This document shows positions 21,331-28,923 of a stretch of DNA of 33,640 nt, piece after piece. Source of the stretch: Streptomyces albiflavescens. Lineage in GTDB: Bacteria > Actinomycetota > Actinomycetes > Streptomycetales > Streptomycetaceae. The DNA lies in NCBI RefSeq assembly GCF_014645835.1, contig NZ_BMMM01000018.1:1-33640 (forward strand). Reading direction: 5' to 3'. The notes beneath the pieces are model-generated. The model had not been told where the DNA came from. It saw nothing but the letters and a program-made list of their open reading frames with translations, and ran no database searches. The first letter of the stretch is position 1. Every line of letters begins with the position of its first letter. A program made the position numbers and the translations under genes.

Positions 21331-22053
21331 TCAGTAGGCCAGCGCGTCGTCCAGGCTCTGCTGCCAGTACGTCACCGTGAGCTTGTCGTCGACGTACACG
21401 CCCTTCGAGGGGAGCGTCGGCCGGGCGCTGCTGCCCTTGTCGAAGGCGACCGTGAGCGCTTTGGCCGTGTAGCCGTTCCCGCCGCTGCCGTCGCCGGCGG
21501 AGAGGAGTACGCCCGCGTAGCCGGACTCGCCGGGAGCGAGCGTGACGACCGCCTGGGGGTGGGTCTCCTCGGCGACCGGGGGGACCGACTGGGCCTCGCC
21601 GAAGCGGGCGATGGGGTAGCCGGTGAGGTCGCAGTTCTTCGAGCCGGTGTTGGTGACGGTGAGGAGGAGGTGGTTGAGGGGGCGGGAGACTTCGGTGGCG
21701 GTGGTCTTGGTGTTGGCGCCGTTGCAGGGGGTGTTGCGCGTGCTGCCGCCGCCGTTCGACGTGCCGGTGGATCCGCCGGTCGTGCCTCCGGTGCCCTTGC
21801 CCGTGGAGCCGCCCGTGGAGCCGCCCGTGGACCCGCTCGTGGTGCCGCCCGTCGTGCCGCCGGTGTTCCCGGCCGGCTTCGCCGTCGAGCCCCCGGCGGG
21901 CGCCGACCGGCTCGGCTGAGTGGAGGGCTTGGACGCGGAGGACGGGCCCTCGTCCCGTACGCCCTTCCCGTTGTCGCACGCCGAGAGGGCGAGCGCGGCG
22001 AGCGCGACCGTCGTGGCGGCGAGGAGACGAGTGCGGGCGGTGCGTGCGGACAT
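21331..22053 (-). CDS. DUF4232 lipoprotein (first copy)
   Basis: A 240-residue secreted lipoprotein. It has a twin-basic n-region, a hydrophobic core and the lipobox LSAC with Cys26 as lipid anchor. A long Gly/Ser/Thr linker (about residues 50-110, GGTT/GGST repeats) leads to a C-terminal DUF4232-type beta domain. That domain shows HLLLTVTNTGSKNCDLTGYP and the following LAPGESGYAGVLL. The function of DUF4232 is unknown. The start ATG 22053 has AGGGGGATC upstream. It is divergent from the membrane HTH gene, across a region holding a 14-bp palindrome. A same-length paralogue lies at 23769. Confidence 0.85.
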   Translation of the reverse strand: MSARTARTRLLAATTVALAALALSACDNGKGVRDEGPSSASKPSTQPSRSAPAGGSTAKPAGNTGGTTGGTTSGSTGGSTGGSTGKGTGGTTGGSTGTSNGGGSTRNTPCNGANTKTTATEVSRPLNHLLLTVTNTGSKNCDLTGYPIARFGEAQSVPPVAEETHPQAVVTLAPGESGYAGVLLSAGDGSGGNGYTAKALTVAFDKGSSARPTLPSKGVYVDDKLTVTYWQQSLDDALAY

Positions 22054-22093
22054 GGGTGATCCCCCTGTGTGGTGTGGCTGGTTGAGGTGGCCG

Positions 22094-22107
22094 CTCGACC
22101 GGTCGAG
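22094..22107. promoter_or_regulatory. Perfect 14-bp palindrome, candidate operator
   Basis: CTCGACCGGTCGAG lies midway between the divergent starts at 22053 (-) and 22267 (+). It is framed by GCCG on the left and AGCGGC on the right, extending the symmetry. It is a plausible binding site for the adjacent HTH protein. Confidence 0.4.
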
Positions 22108-22266
22108 GGGAGCGGCGTGCTTGGATGACCCCAGCTTGTGCGGTGATCCGTCCCGGCCGCCACGGTTGCCGGGGTTTTCGGGACGCCGGAACGTTCGCAC
22201 GGGGTCTGACCTGGGGGAATGATGTTCCCCTGGAACGCGGCCCGGGACACGGGGGATGGAGGAACG

Positions 22267-23592
22267 GTGGCGGGGGACGAGTTCGCGGAGCTGCTGAGGG
22301 AGCTGAAGGAGCGGTCCGGACTCAGTTACGGGGTGCTCGGCAAGCGGCTGCATGTGAGTGCGTCGACGCTTCACCGGTACGTCAACGGGGATGCCGTACC
22401 GACGGATTACGCGCCCGTGGAGCGGTTCGCCCGCTTGTGCAGGGCGACTCCGGAGGAGCTGGTGGAGCTTCACCGGAGGTGGGTGCGGGCCGATGTGCTG
22501 CGGGGGCGCAAGGGGGTGGAGATCCCGGCCGCGGAGACTTCTGCCGCGGAGACCCCGGCGGTGGAGAGTTCGGCGGCGGAGACTTCTGCCGTGCAGAGCC
22601 CGGCGGCGGAGACCTCAGCCGCGCAGGCCCCGAATGCGGGCGCACCCGATGCCGTATGGGAACCGGGGCCGGATCCGGAAGCTGCAGGCGGTGGGCGGCG
22701 GCGTACCGTCGTGCTCGCCGGCGCCGCTGTGGCCGCCGCTGTCGTGTCCGCCGCACTCGTCGTGAACCTTGTGCCCGGCAAGGGCGGCAACGGCCGTGTC
22801 AAGGGAACGTCCGTGGGTGCCGCCGCGTCGCACACCCCCAGCCCGTCCGATGCCGGCGCCTCGTCGAGCGCGAAGCCCCCGTCCCCCTCGGTATCCGCTT
22901 CGCGCAGTGGCAGCCCCGAGGCGTCCGCCTCGCGGGGCGGTGGGGCCGCGGTGCGGGACGGTGACGCCGGCGACATGGCCACCGAGGAGGGCGCCACCGC
23001 ACCGACCGTCGCCACCAATCCGTACAAGTGGGACGGCCCGTGCAGCCAGCACTACCTGGTGAACCGGAAGGCAGCGCAAGTGCCCCCGCCGCCGACCGAG
23101 TCGGACGCGCGCGGTTGGGTCAACGCGCTCGGCGGGGTCCCCGGCGGGGAGCAGATGGTCGCGCTGACGGTGCAGGGCACCGGGAAGGCCACCGTCGTAC
23201 TGGAGGCGCTGCATGTGCGCGTGGTGGGCAAGAGCGCGCCGCTCGCCTGGAACGACTACGCGATGGGTGTCGGGTGCGGCGGTGGCGTGGAGACCGCCTC
23301 GTTCCACGTGGACCTCGACGCGGGGCGGCCCGCGGCCACGCCCAAGGCAGGGCAGCGCGACTTCCCCTACAAGGTCAGCGAGTCCGATCCCGAAGTCTTC
23401 TACGTGTTCGCGGACGCGCTGGCGCACGACGTGAGCTGGTACCTGGAGCTGGACTGGTCCAGCGGGAACCGGCACGGGACGGTGCGGATCGACGACAAGG
23501 GGAAGACGTTCCGCACGAGCGGCAACGCGGGGCGGCCGGCGTACGACTATCCGCTGGGCGGGAGCGAGTGGGAGACGGCTCCCGCCGGCTAG
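22267..23592 (+). CDS. Membrane-tethered XRE-type HTH protein with extracytoplasmic domain
   Basis: A 441-residue protein. Residues ~5-70 are a Cro/C1-type HTH (FAELLRELKERSGLSYGVLG, then HVSASTLHRYVNG). An Ala/Glu/Thr/Pro repeat linker follows (~85-130). One transmembrane helix (~147-169, VVLAGAAVAAAVVSAALVV) comes next, then a Ser/Pro-rich extracytoplasmic stalk. A ~185-residue C-terminal domain has only two Cys (in GPCSQHY and VGCGGG), likely a disulfide. This architecture suggests a one-component transmembrane regulator with an external sensor domain; ligand and targets are unknown. GTG 22267 is chosen for its ribosome-binding site GGAGG (22258-22262); ATG 22219 adds 16 residues ahead of the HTH. 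It is flanked by two DUF4232 lipoproteins. Confidence 0.82.
   Translation: MAGDEFAELLRELKERSGLSYGVLGKRLHVSASTLHRYVNGDAVPTDYAPVERFARLCRATPEELVELHRRWVRADVLRGRKGVEIPAAETSAAETPAVESSAAETSAVQSPAAETSAAQAPNAGAPDAVWEPGPDPEAAGGGRRRTVVLAGAAVAAAVVSAALVVNLVPGKGGNGRVKGTSVGAAASHTPSPSDAGASSSAKPPSPSVSASRSGSPEASASRGGGAAVRDGDAGDMATEEGATAPTVATNPYKWDGPCSQHYLVNRKAAQVPPPPTESDARGWVNALGGVPGGEQMVALTVQGTGKATVVLEALHVRVVGKSAPLAWNDYAMGVGCGGGVETASFHVDLDAGRPAATPKAGQRDFPYKVSESDPEVFYVFADALAHDVSWYLELDWSSGNRHGTVRIDDKGKTFRTSGNAGRPAYDYPLGGSEWETAPAG
22529..22630 (+). repeat. In-frame Ala/Glu/Thr-coding short repeats
   Basis: Degenerate 15-30-bp units coding AAETS, AAETP, AVESS, AAETS, AVQSP, AAETS and AAQAP form the cytoplasmic linker between the HTH and the membrane helix. 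They may vary in number between strains. Confidence 0.7.
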
Positions 23593-23768
23593 GCCCCGCG
23601 CCTCCGACGTCATCCGCAGGACGGGCCCTGGGTCTCGGTCCCGGACGTGCTCTGTCACCGTCGTGCCACAGACCGCCGAACAGGTGAACCCCCGAAGCCC
23701 GCACTGCGCTCTGAAGCGACGGGTGCCGATGAGAGACAGGTACCTGAACTTCTACTTCGGGGGATTTC

Positions 23769-24491
23769 ATGCAGAACGGGACGCAGCACCGGACGGGTAT
23801 CCGCAGAGCCGCTCTGGCCATGGTGACCGCGTCGGCGGCCACCCTGCTCATGACCGCGTGTCAGCCCGGTGGGGACGGGGCGGGGTCGGCCGCATCGCCG
23901 TCGGGTGTACCGGCCAAGCCGGCGGCTTCCTCCGGCGCCCCGACGCCAACGGCGTCGCGACCCGCCGGCACGGACTCGTCGACGCCGCCCGCGGGGAGCG
24001 CCGCTCCATCGGCCGCCGGCTCGGCGTCCGCGACGGCGACCGCCTCCGCGAAGACGTGTGGCGTGTCGGACCTGGAGGCGTCCATGTACCAGGCCGGCGT
24101 CCGGCCGGAGGGCACCGGGACCGGAGCGGCGATCGTCGAGTTCACCAATGTGTCCGGCAAGCCGTGCGTCGTGCAGGGCCATCCGACGGTGGCGGGGGCG
24201 GGCAACGGTTCCCCGGAGAAGAACCGTCCGCTCAAGGTGACCCCGTCGGGCTCGGCCTCCAAGGTGCTGGTCGCACCGGGTGGCAAGGCATGGACGAAGC
24301 TGACGTTCGTCCAGGTCCAGGGTGAGGCCGACGGCTACTGCGTGTCCGGATCCACGCCCGTCACCTATCCGACCCTGGTGGTGGGCCTCCCGGCCGCGGG
24401 GTCACACCAAGTCGCCCTCGACGACGGCGTCCTGGCCGAGTGCGACGACAAGGTGACCGTCACCGCCGTATCCGCGACGAAGCCCTCCTGA
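23769..24491 (+). CDS. DUF4232 lipoprotein (second copy)
   Basis: A 240-residue lipoprotein with a basic n-region (TGIRRAALAM), a hydrophobic core and the lipobox LMTAC (Cys31). A Ser/Pro/Ala-rich linker runs to about residue 92. A DUF4232-type domain follows, starting KTCGVSDLEASM and including AAIVEFTNVSGKPCVVQGHP and VAPGGKAWTKLTFVQV. It resembles the lipoprotein at 21331 in layout and exact length, although the linkers differ (Ser/Pro-rich here, Gly-rich there). ATG 23769 follows GGGGGA. It is 176 bp downstream of the HTH gene on the same strand, possibly transcribed with it. Function unknown; extracytoplasmic. Confidence 0.85.
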   Translation: MQNGTQHRTGIRRAALAMVTASAATLLMTACQPGGDGAGSAASPSGVPAKPAASSGAPTPTASRPAGTDSSTPPAGSAAPSAAGSASATATASAKTCGVSDLEASMYQAGVRPEGTGTGAAIVEFTNVSGKPCVVQGHPTVAGAGNGSPEKNRPLKVTPSGSASKVLVAPGGKAWTKLTFVQVQGEADGYCVSGSTPVTYPTLVVGLPAAGSHQVALDDGVLAECDDKVTVTAVSATKPS

Positions 24492-24513
24492 ATTCCCCGG
24501 GCACTGTCAAGTC

Positions 24514-24561
24514 CCCTGGAGAGTCAGGTCGTTGCCCGTTGAATGACCTCACTCTCCAGGG
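24514..24561. terminator. Hairpin after the second DUF4232 gene
   Basis: 17-bp arms with one mismatch (CCTGGAGAGTCAGGTC and its inverse) around a 14-nt spacer. It is 22 bp after the lipoprotein stop and probably a terminator. Confidence 0.65.
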
Positions 24562-24722
24562 AGAGGCGCCCATCGAACGCGGACATCGACGTGTACGCCG
24601 CCACGGCCGGGTGCCGCAGGCTACGTGGCTCCCGCGTCCGCATCGCGGAATTGACCGGTGTAGAGGGCAGCTACCCTCCTAGGCTGCCTGCACGCAGTAG
24701 CCGAAGCAGAAGGAGCCGCGCC

Positions 24723-25940
24723 GTGACCCTTGCCGAGCATGTCGAAGCCGTGAGCGCCGGCTCGCCGTTGCCCCCGCTCGCCACGCGGGTCGCCGAGGTC
24801 GGGGGGTCACCGGTACGGGACATTCTCGCGGTCACGGCACGGCCCGAGGTGATCAACTTCGCCGGCGGGCTGCCCGCGCCGGAGCTGTTCGACGCGGAGG
24901 GGATCGCCGCCGCGTACCGGGACGTGCTGGCGGAGGTGCCCGAGCGGGCGCTGCAGTACGCGACGACCGAGGGAGAGCCCGGGCTGCGGGCCGCGCTGGC
25001 CGAGCGCACGAGCCGGCGCGGTCTGGCGACCGGAGCCGACGAGATACTGGTGACCACCGGTTCGCAGCAGGCACTGTCCCTGCTGGCCACCGCGCTGCTC
25101 GAACCCGGCGACGCCGTGCTCGTCGAAGACCCCTGCTATCTGGCGGCACTTCAGGCGTTCCGCCTCGCGGGAGCCCGGGTGATCGCCGTGCCGGGCGACG
25201 CGGACGGCATCGATCCGCGGGCACTGGAAGAACTGGTGACACGGGAGCGCCCCAAGCTGCTCTACACCGTGCCGACCTTCCAGAACCCGACCGGCCGCAC
25301 CATGGCGGCCGAGCGGCGGGCCGCGGTTGCCGCCGTGGCCGCGCGATGCGGGGTGTGGATCGTCGAGGACGACCCCTACGGTGAGCTCCGCTTCGAGGGC
25401 GAGCGGGTGCCGTGGATCGCCTCCTACGACGGCGCCGGGGACCGGACCGTGCTCCTCGGGTCGTTCTCCAAGGTGATGGCGCCCGGGATGCGGCTCGGCT
25501 GGCTGCGTGCGCCCGCCGCGCTGCGCCGGGCCTGCGCCGTCGCCAAGCAGGCCGCCGACCTGCACACCCCGACCGTCAACCAGCTCGCCGCCGCACGGTA
25601 CTTGACCGACCGGGACCTGGACGCCCATGTGGCCCGGGTCGCGGGCGTCTACCGCGAGCGGCGCGACGCCATGCTCGCGGGAATCGCCGATGCCCTTCCG
25701 GCCGGGTCCACCTGGACCCGGCCCGAGGGCGGCATGTTCCTCTGGGCCCGGCTGCCCGAGTCGTACGACACCACGGCCCTGCTCCCGCGCGTGGTGAAGC
25801 AGGACGTGGCGTACGTGCCCGGGGCGCCGTTCTACGCCGGCGAGCCGGACCCCGCGACCCTGCGGCTCTGCTTCGTCACGCAGACCCCGGACGAGATCGC
25901 GGAGGGACTGCGACGGCTGGCGAAGGGGTTGCGCCGCTAA
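24723..25940 (+). CDS. PLP-dependent class I/II aminotransferase
   Basis: A 405-residue fold-type I aminotransferase of the 2-aminoadipate/MocR-like aminotransferase group, without any N-terminal DNA-binding domain. Conserved elements are INFAGGLPAPELF, the cofactor-phosphate loop TTGSQQALSLLATALLEPGD, YTVPTFQNPTG (Asn stacking/hydrogen bonding with PLP), WIVEDDPYGELRF (Asp to the pyridine N), SFSKVMAPGMRLGWL (Schiff-base Lys) and the substrate-carboxylate Arg in TLRLCFV. The substrate cannot be fixed from sequence. GTG 24723 has AAGGAG 9 nt upstream; an upstream in-frame ATG at 24543 would run through the terminator hairpin and is rejected. Confidence 0.9.
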   Translation: MTLAEHVEAVSAGSPLPPLATRVAEVGGSPVRDILAVTARPEVINFAGGLPAPELFDAEGIAAAYRDVLAEVPERALQYATTEGEPGLRAALAERTSRRGLATGADEILVTTGSQQALSLLATALLEPGDAVLVEDPCYLAALQAFRLAGARVIAVPGDADGIDPRALEELVTRERPKLLYTVPTFQNPTGRTMAAERRAAVAAVAARCGVWIVEDDPYGELRFEGERVPWIASYDGAGDRTVLLGSFSKVMAPGMRLGWLRAPAALRRACAVAKQAADLHTPTVNQLAAARYLTDRDLDAHVARVAGVYRERRDAMLAGIADALPAGSTWTRPEGGMFLWARLPESYDTTALLPRVVKQDVAYVPGAPFYAGEPDPATLRLCFVTQTPDEIAEGLRRLAKGLRR

Positions 25941-25983
25941 GGGGGTTGCCGATAGCCATACGGATACGGCTGCCCGGTGTCGT

Positions 25984-26067
25984 GTCGGCCGCTCCTTGTC
26001 GGCCGTCCCGTGTCGGCCCTCCCGTGTCGGCCGCTCCGTGTCGGCCCTCCCGTCGTGACCGTCCCGT
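25984..26067. repeat. 14-bp tandem repeats in a convergent intergenic region
   Basis: Five units of GTCGGCC followed by a variable CTCC-like half (25984, 25998, 26012, 26026, 26040) plus a degenerate sixth to 26067. They lie between the aminotransferase stop and the end of the converging CU044_5270 gene. The period is not a multiple of three, and no protein is coded. Confidence 0.8.
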
Positions 26068-26071
26068 CCTC

Positions 26072-27010
26072 TTACGGACGCTGGCCCATCTTGTCCACCA
26101 CTCCCGACTGCACGAGGCCCTTGACCTCCGTGAACCTCACGCCGGGCTGCTCCTTTCCCTTCACGACCTTCCCCGCCGTGTGGCCCCTCTGGCGCAGGCC
26201 CAGGTAGGCATAGGTGTCCCGGTCGAAGACGAGGCCGAAGGACATCGTGGGGTAGGAGATCCCGATGCCGTGCCGGCCGAGGGCGTCCACCTCGTCGTTG
26301 TCGATCTTGATGTCCGGCAGCTTCGCGACGGCCTCGAACGCGGCGGCCTGCAGGCCCGGCGGCATGACCCGCGGGCCGCGCATCAGCAGCACCGCGTCCA
26401 TGTACGCCATCTGGTCGCGATGGGGGTAGTCGGCACCGCCGTGCCTGAGCACTTCGAGAAGTTCGTCGGGGTCGGTCGGCCACTTCTTCAGCTTCGCGTA
26501 CTCGGTGGGCGGCCACCGCACCTCGTGCTGGGACATGGGCGGCTCGTTCAGGATCCTGCCCGTGTAGCTGTACCGGGAGGGCTTGGAGCCGTCCACCGAG
26601 AGCCAGCTCTCGTCCGTGAACTTCTTGACCTTCCCGCCCTGGTACGTCCGTGTGGTGACCTCCTTGGTGTACAGGTACTGGTCGTTGCGCGGGATGGGCA
26701 TCTCGGCGCTGTCGGACCGGGACTTGTCAGCGGCCTTGCGCAGCACTTGCGCCGCGCTGAGCGGGGTCATCCGCGGCGTGTCCGAGTCCTTGCCGTGGAC
26801 GGCGACAACGGTGGTTCCGGCCACTGCCGCGGCGGCCGTCGCGGCGATGGTGATACGGAACACCAGCCGCCTGGGCAGGGCGACGGCGATCCCCCCGCGG
26901 GTCTCCCGGGTGACGGCGCTCCGCAGTCGGGCGCGGGCTGCGGCACGGGCCTCGTCGGTCAGCGGCGGGGTGTCGGCCTCCAACTCCCGCACCGATGTGA
27001 GGTCATGCAT
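26072..27010 (-). CDS. CU044_5270-family membrane protein (probable partner of the ECF sigma factor)
   Basis: A 312-residue single-pass membrane protein. The cytoplasmic N-terminus (1-48) is charged, with ELEADTPPLTDEARAAARARL. One transmembrane helix follows (~49-71). The extracytoplasmic domain starts with MTPLSAAQVLRKAADKS and runs to the end, matching the actinobacterial CU044_5270 family. Its gene overlaps the stop of an ECF sigma gene (ATGCATGA, 8 bp), an arrangement typical of sigma/anti-sigma pairs. An anti-sigma role is inference, since no ZAS zinc motif (HxxxCxxC) is present. Start ATG 27010. Confidence 0.82.
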   Translation of the reverse strand: MHDLTSVRELEADTPPLTDEARAAARARLRSAVTRETRGGIAVALPRRLVFRITIAATAAAAVAGTTVVAVHGKDSDTPRMTPLSAAQVLRKAADKSRSDSAEMPIPRNDQYLYTKEVTTRTYQGGKVKKFTDESWLSVDGSKPSRYSYTGRILNEPPMSQHEVRWPPTEYAKLKKWPTDPDELLEVLRHGGADYPHRDQMAYMDAVLLMRGPRVMPPGLQAAAFEAVAKLPDIKIDNDEVDALGRHGIGISYPTMSFGLVFDRDTYAYLGLRQRGHTAGKVVKGKEQPGVRFTEVKGLVQSGVVDKMGQRP

Positions 27011-27656
27011 GATCGGGCTCCTCGTGAACCTCTTGAAGGGCTGTGGGGTCCGACCCGCCCAGGGCTTCGCGCAGTCTGCTTCGAGCCCGGTGCAGTCGTG
27101 AGCGCACGGTGCCCACCGGTACGCCCAGGGCCTCCGCGGCCTCCGTGTAGTCGAGATCTCCCCAGGCGATCACCAGCAGCACGTCCCGGTAGCGGGCCGG
27201 CAGCTTGGCGAGGGCTCCCGCCAATGCGGCGCGGGCGCTCTCGGCGCTGACCCGGTCGGCCACTCGCTCCGCCATCGCTTCGCCGCCGCTGCCCTCGCCG
27301 GGGGCCGTGGCGGCGACCCGCGACAGCGCCCGGAGGCGGCGTGCCTCGGCCCGCCGGTGCTGGCCGACGAGGTTGGTGACGATCCCGTAGAGCCAAGGCC
27401 GCGCCTGCGGCCTCGACAGGTCGTAGCGGCGGCGCCGCTGGAAGGCGATCACGAAGGTCTCGGCCATCAGGTCGTCGGCCGCTTCGGTGCCGAGCCGCCT
27501 GGCCGCGTACCGATGGATGTCGTCGGCGTAGCGGTCGAAGAGCACGGCGAACGCGTCGGGCTCGTCCCAGGACCGTTCGATCACCGAGGCGTCGGAGTCG
27601 GAGTGCGCGTCCGTGCGGACGGCACGATGGACTCCGACGCTCGGTGAGGCGGTCAC
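27003..27656 (-). CDS. ECF-type RNA polymerase sigma factor
   Basis: A 217-residue extracytoplasmic-function sigma factor. Region 2 runs from DAFAVLFDRYADDIHRYAARR through AADDLMAETFVIAF (core binding/-10 recognition) to RPWLYGIVTNLV. Region 4 is LPARYRDVLLVIAWGDLDYTE with the -35-reading HTH AAEALGVPVGTVRSRLHRARSRL. GTG 27656 is preferred, with AGAGG about 8 nt upstream; an in-frame GTG at 27707 has no ribosome-binding site. It is translationally coupled to the CU044_5270 membrane protein. Target promoters are unknown. It is not closely similar to BldN and lacks the long pro-region. Confidence 0.9.
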   Translation of the reverse strand: MTASPSVGVHRAVRTDAHSDSDASVIERSWDEPDAFAVLFDRYADDIHRYAARRLGTEAADDLMAETFVIAFQRRRRYDLSRPQARPWLYGIVTNLVGQHRRAEARRLRALSRVAATAPGEGSGGEAMAERVADRVSAESARAALAGALAKLPARYRDVLLVIAWGDLDYTEAAEALGVPVGTVRSRLHRARSRLREALGGSDPTALQEVHEEPDHA

Positions 27657-27770
27657 TGGTCGCCTCTTAGGCTCATGGATTTCCCTCGAAGACGCGGGCA
27701 GGGTCACCTGCTGTTGGCCGATGCCCGCGATCGAGTTCCAGTTCGGCGCATCCTGTGCTCCGGCGGGGAC

Positions 27771-28664
27771 TCAGTCCCACCAGAAGGACCACGCCTGCTT
27801 GCCGAGCACCTCGTGTGCCGCGTACGCGCGCAGCGCCTCGTGGTGGCCCTGCGTGATGTTGTCCGGGCAGAAGGCGAAGTGCTCGGCGGCGACCGCCTCG
27901 GCCTCGGCCATGGTGGTGGGCGGGGCCGCCACGGACAGGACGAGCTGGTCGAAGGTGAGAGCGACCACCCGTATCCCGAAGCGGTCCTCCCAGGAGCGCA
28001 GGACCGCGCACAGGCGGGCCACGTCATTCTCGTAGTTCATCGGGCCCGACCAGCCGATCGCCGCCGGGATGTCCGCGCTGCGGCGCGCCGGGACGAGGGC
28101 GAGGCGCGGATCCTTCAGCCAAGTGCCGCTGTCCGCGAGGGAGTCGGCGATCTCGGCGGCACGGGTGTCGGGGTCGGCGTCCCGCTCGGGGGCGGGCGCC
28201 AGGCCCGGCCACTCGGGACCGTACGGCGCGACCGTCTCGTCGTACGCCGGCTGCTCACCGAACACCGCGACGACGGCTTCCTCGACGGCTTCCTTGCCGG
28301 GATAGTCCTCGGCCGGGGCGAGTTCGTCCGCCGCGTACTCCTCCCAGAACTCCGCGAGCACCTCCTCGGCGTCGTGATCCCCGGGATACGACACCTCGCC
28401 GGGTATCAACTCCCATTCCCCGGGCCCGCCTTGGCTGCCGCCGACGTCGATGAGCAGCGGGAGCAGGCCGGACGTCCGCCGGGCGGGCTCCAGCGCAGCC
28501 CAGCCGCCGGGCCGCGCCGTCCCGTCGGCATGCCACAGCAACGGCTCGTGCCACGGGCCCTCGTCGGTCGCGTCGATCAGTCTCCCGGGCGGGAGCTCAA
28601 GCCCGAGCGCGCGCCCGCTCGGGTCGGCCGCCAGCTGGGGCAGCGGGTTGGGAAGAGTCGCCAT
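27771..28664 (-). CDS. DUF4253 domain protein
   Basis: A 297-residue soluble, acidic protein. The C-terminal ~110 residues (from GWSGPMNYENDVARLCAVLRSWEDRFGIRVV through AAEHFAFCPDNITQG to the final AWSFWWD) are the DUF4253 domain, a conserved actinobacterial domain of unknown function. The N-terminal half (LPPGRLIDATDEGPW) is less conserved. The start is ATG 28664, because a TAAAGT hexamer lies 7 nt upstream (leaderless type); ATG 28688 would add eight residues over that promoter. It is not coupled to the sigma gene, since 114 bp lie between them. Confidence 0.82.
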   Translation of the reverse strand: MATLPNPLPQLAADPSGRALGLELPPGRLIDATDEGPWHEPLLWHADGTARPGGWAALEPARRTSGLLPLLIDVGGSQGGPGEWELIPGEVSYPGDHDAEEVLAEFWEEYAADELAPAEDYPGKEAVEEAVVAVFGEQPAYDETVAPYGPEWPGLAPAPERDADPDTRAAEIADSLADSGTWLKDPRLALVPARRSADIPAAIGWSGPMNYENDVARLCAVLRSWEDRFGIRVVALTFDQLVLSVAAPPTTMAEAEAVAAEHFAFCPDNITQGHHEALRAYAAHEVLGKQAWSFWWD

Positions 28665-28671
28665 GCCGGTG

Positions 28672-28677
28672 ACTTTA
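28672..28677 (-). promoter_or_regulatory. -10 element TAAAGT of a probable leaderless promoter (DUF4253 gene)
   Basis: On the - strand TAAAGT is followed by 7 nt and ATG 28664. No Shine-Dalgarno sequence is present. Confidence 0.45.
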
Positions 28678-28830
28678 GGGCCCGCCACTGACAGCGCGAC
28701 GCGAGCGGGATCCCGGCCGGGTGGTTTGCTGCGACTTGGTCCACCCGGCCGGGGCCCTCCCCCTCGAACCGGGACGGCCTCGAACTCGTCCAGTCCAGTT
28801 CGCTACTTCCGTCCCGCTGGCCGCACTGCC

Positions 28831-28836
28831 CATAAT
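28831..28836 (+). promoter_or_regulatory. Candidate -10 CATAAT of the ArsR-like regulator gene
   Basis: CATAAT stands out in a GC-rich region 88 bp before the ATG. A weak TTCCGT lies at -35 distance (18-bp spacer). Confidence 0.35.
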
Positions 28837-28864
28837 TCGGGGGATCTGCCAGGGCCGCGATGGT

Positions 28865-28880
28865 TTCGGCCCAGGCCGAA
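28865..28880. promoter_or_regulatory. Perfect palindrome in the leader of the ArsR-like gene
   Basis: TTCGGCC-CA-GGCCGAA, with 7-bp arms, lies between the candidate -10 and the start codon at 28924. Its position suits an autoregulatory operator. Confidence 0.45.
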
Positions 28881-28923
28881 CTGTGCGGGGAATGCGAGGA
28901 CTTCGGGAACCGTGGGGGACTGA

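Noticed and set aside
24651..24677. Promoter TTGACC...TACCCT for the aminotransferase
   Set aside because: The spacer is only 15 bp, and the alternative TAGGCT at 24680 gives 23 bp; neither spacing is acceptable, so it is not listed.
24543..24722. 60-residue N-terminal extension of the aminotransferase
   Set aside because: It is translated through the second arm of the terminator hairpin and has Arg/Ser-rich random composition; GTG 24723 has an AAGGAG site.
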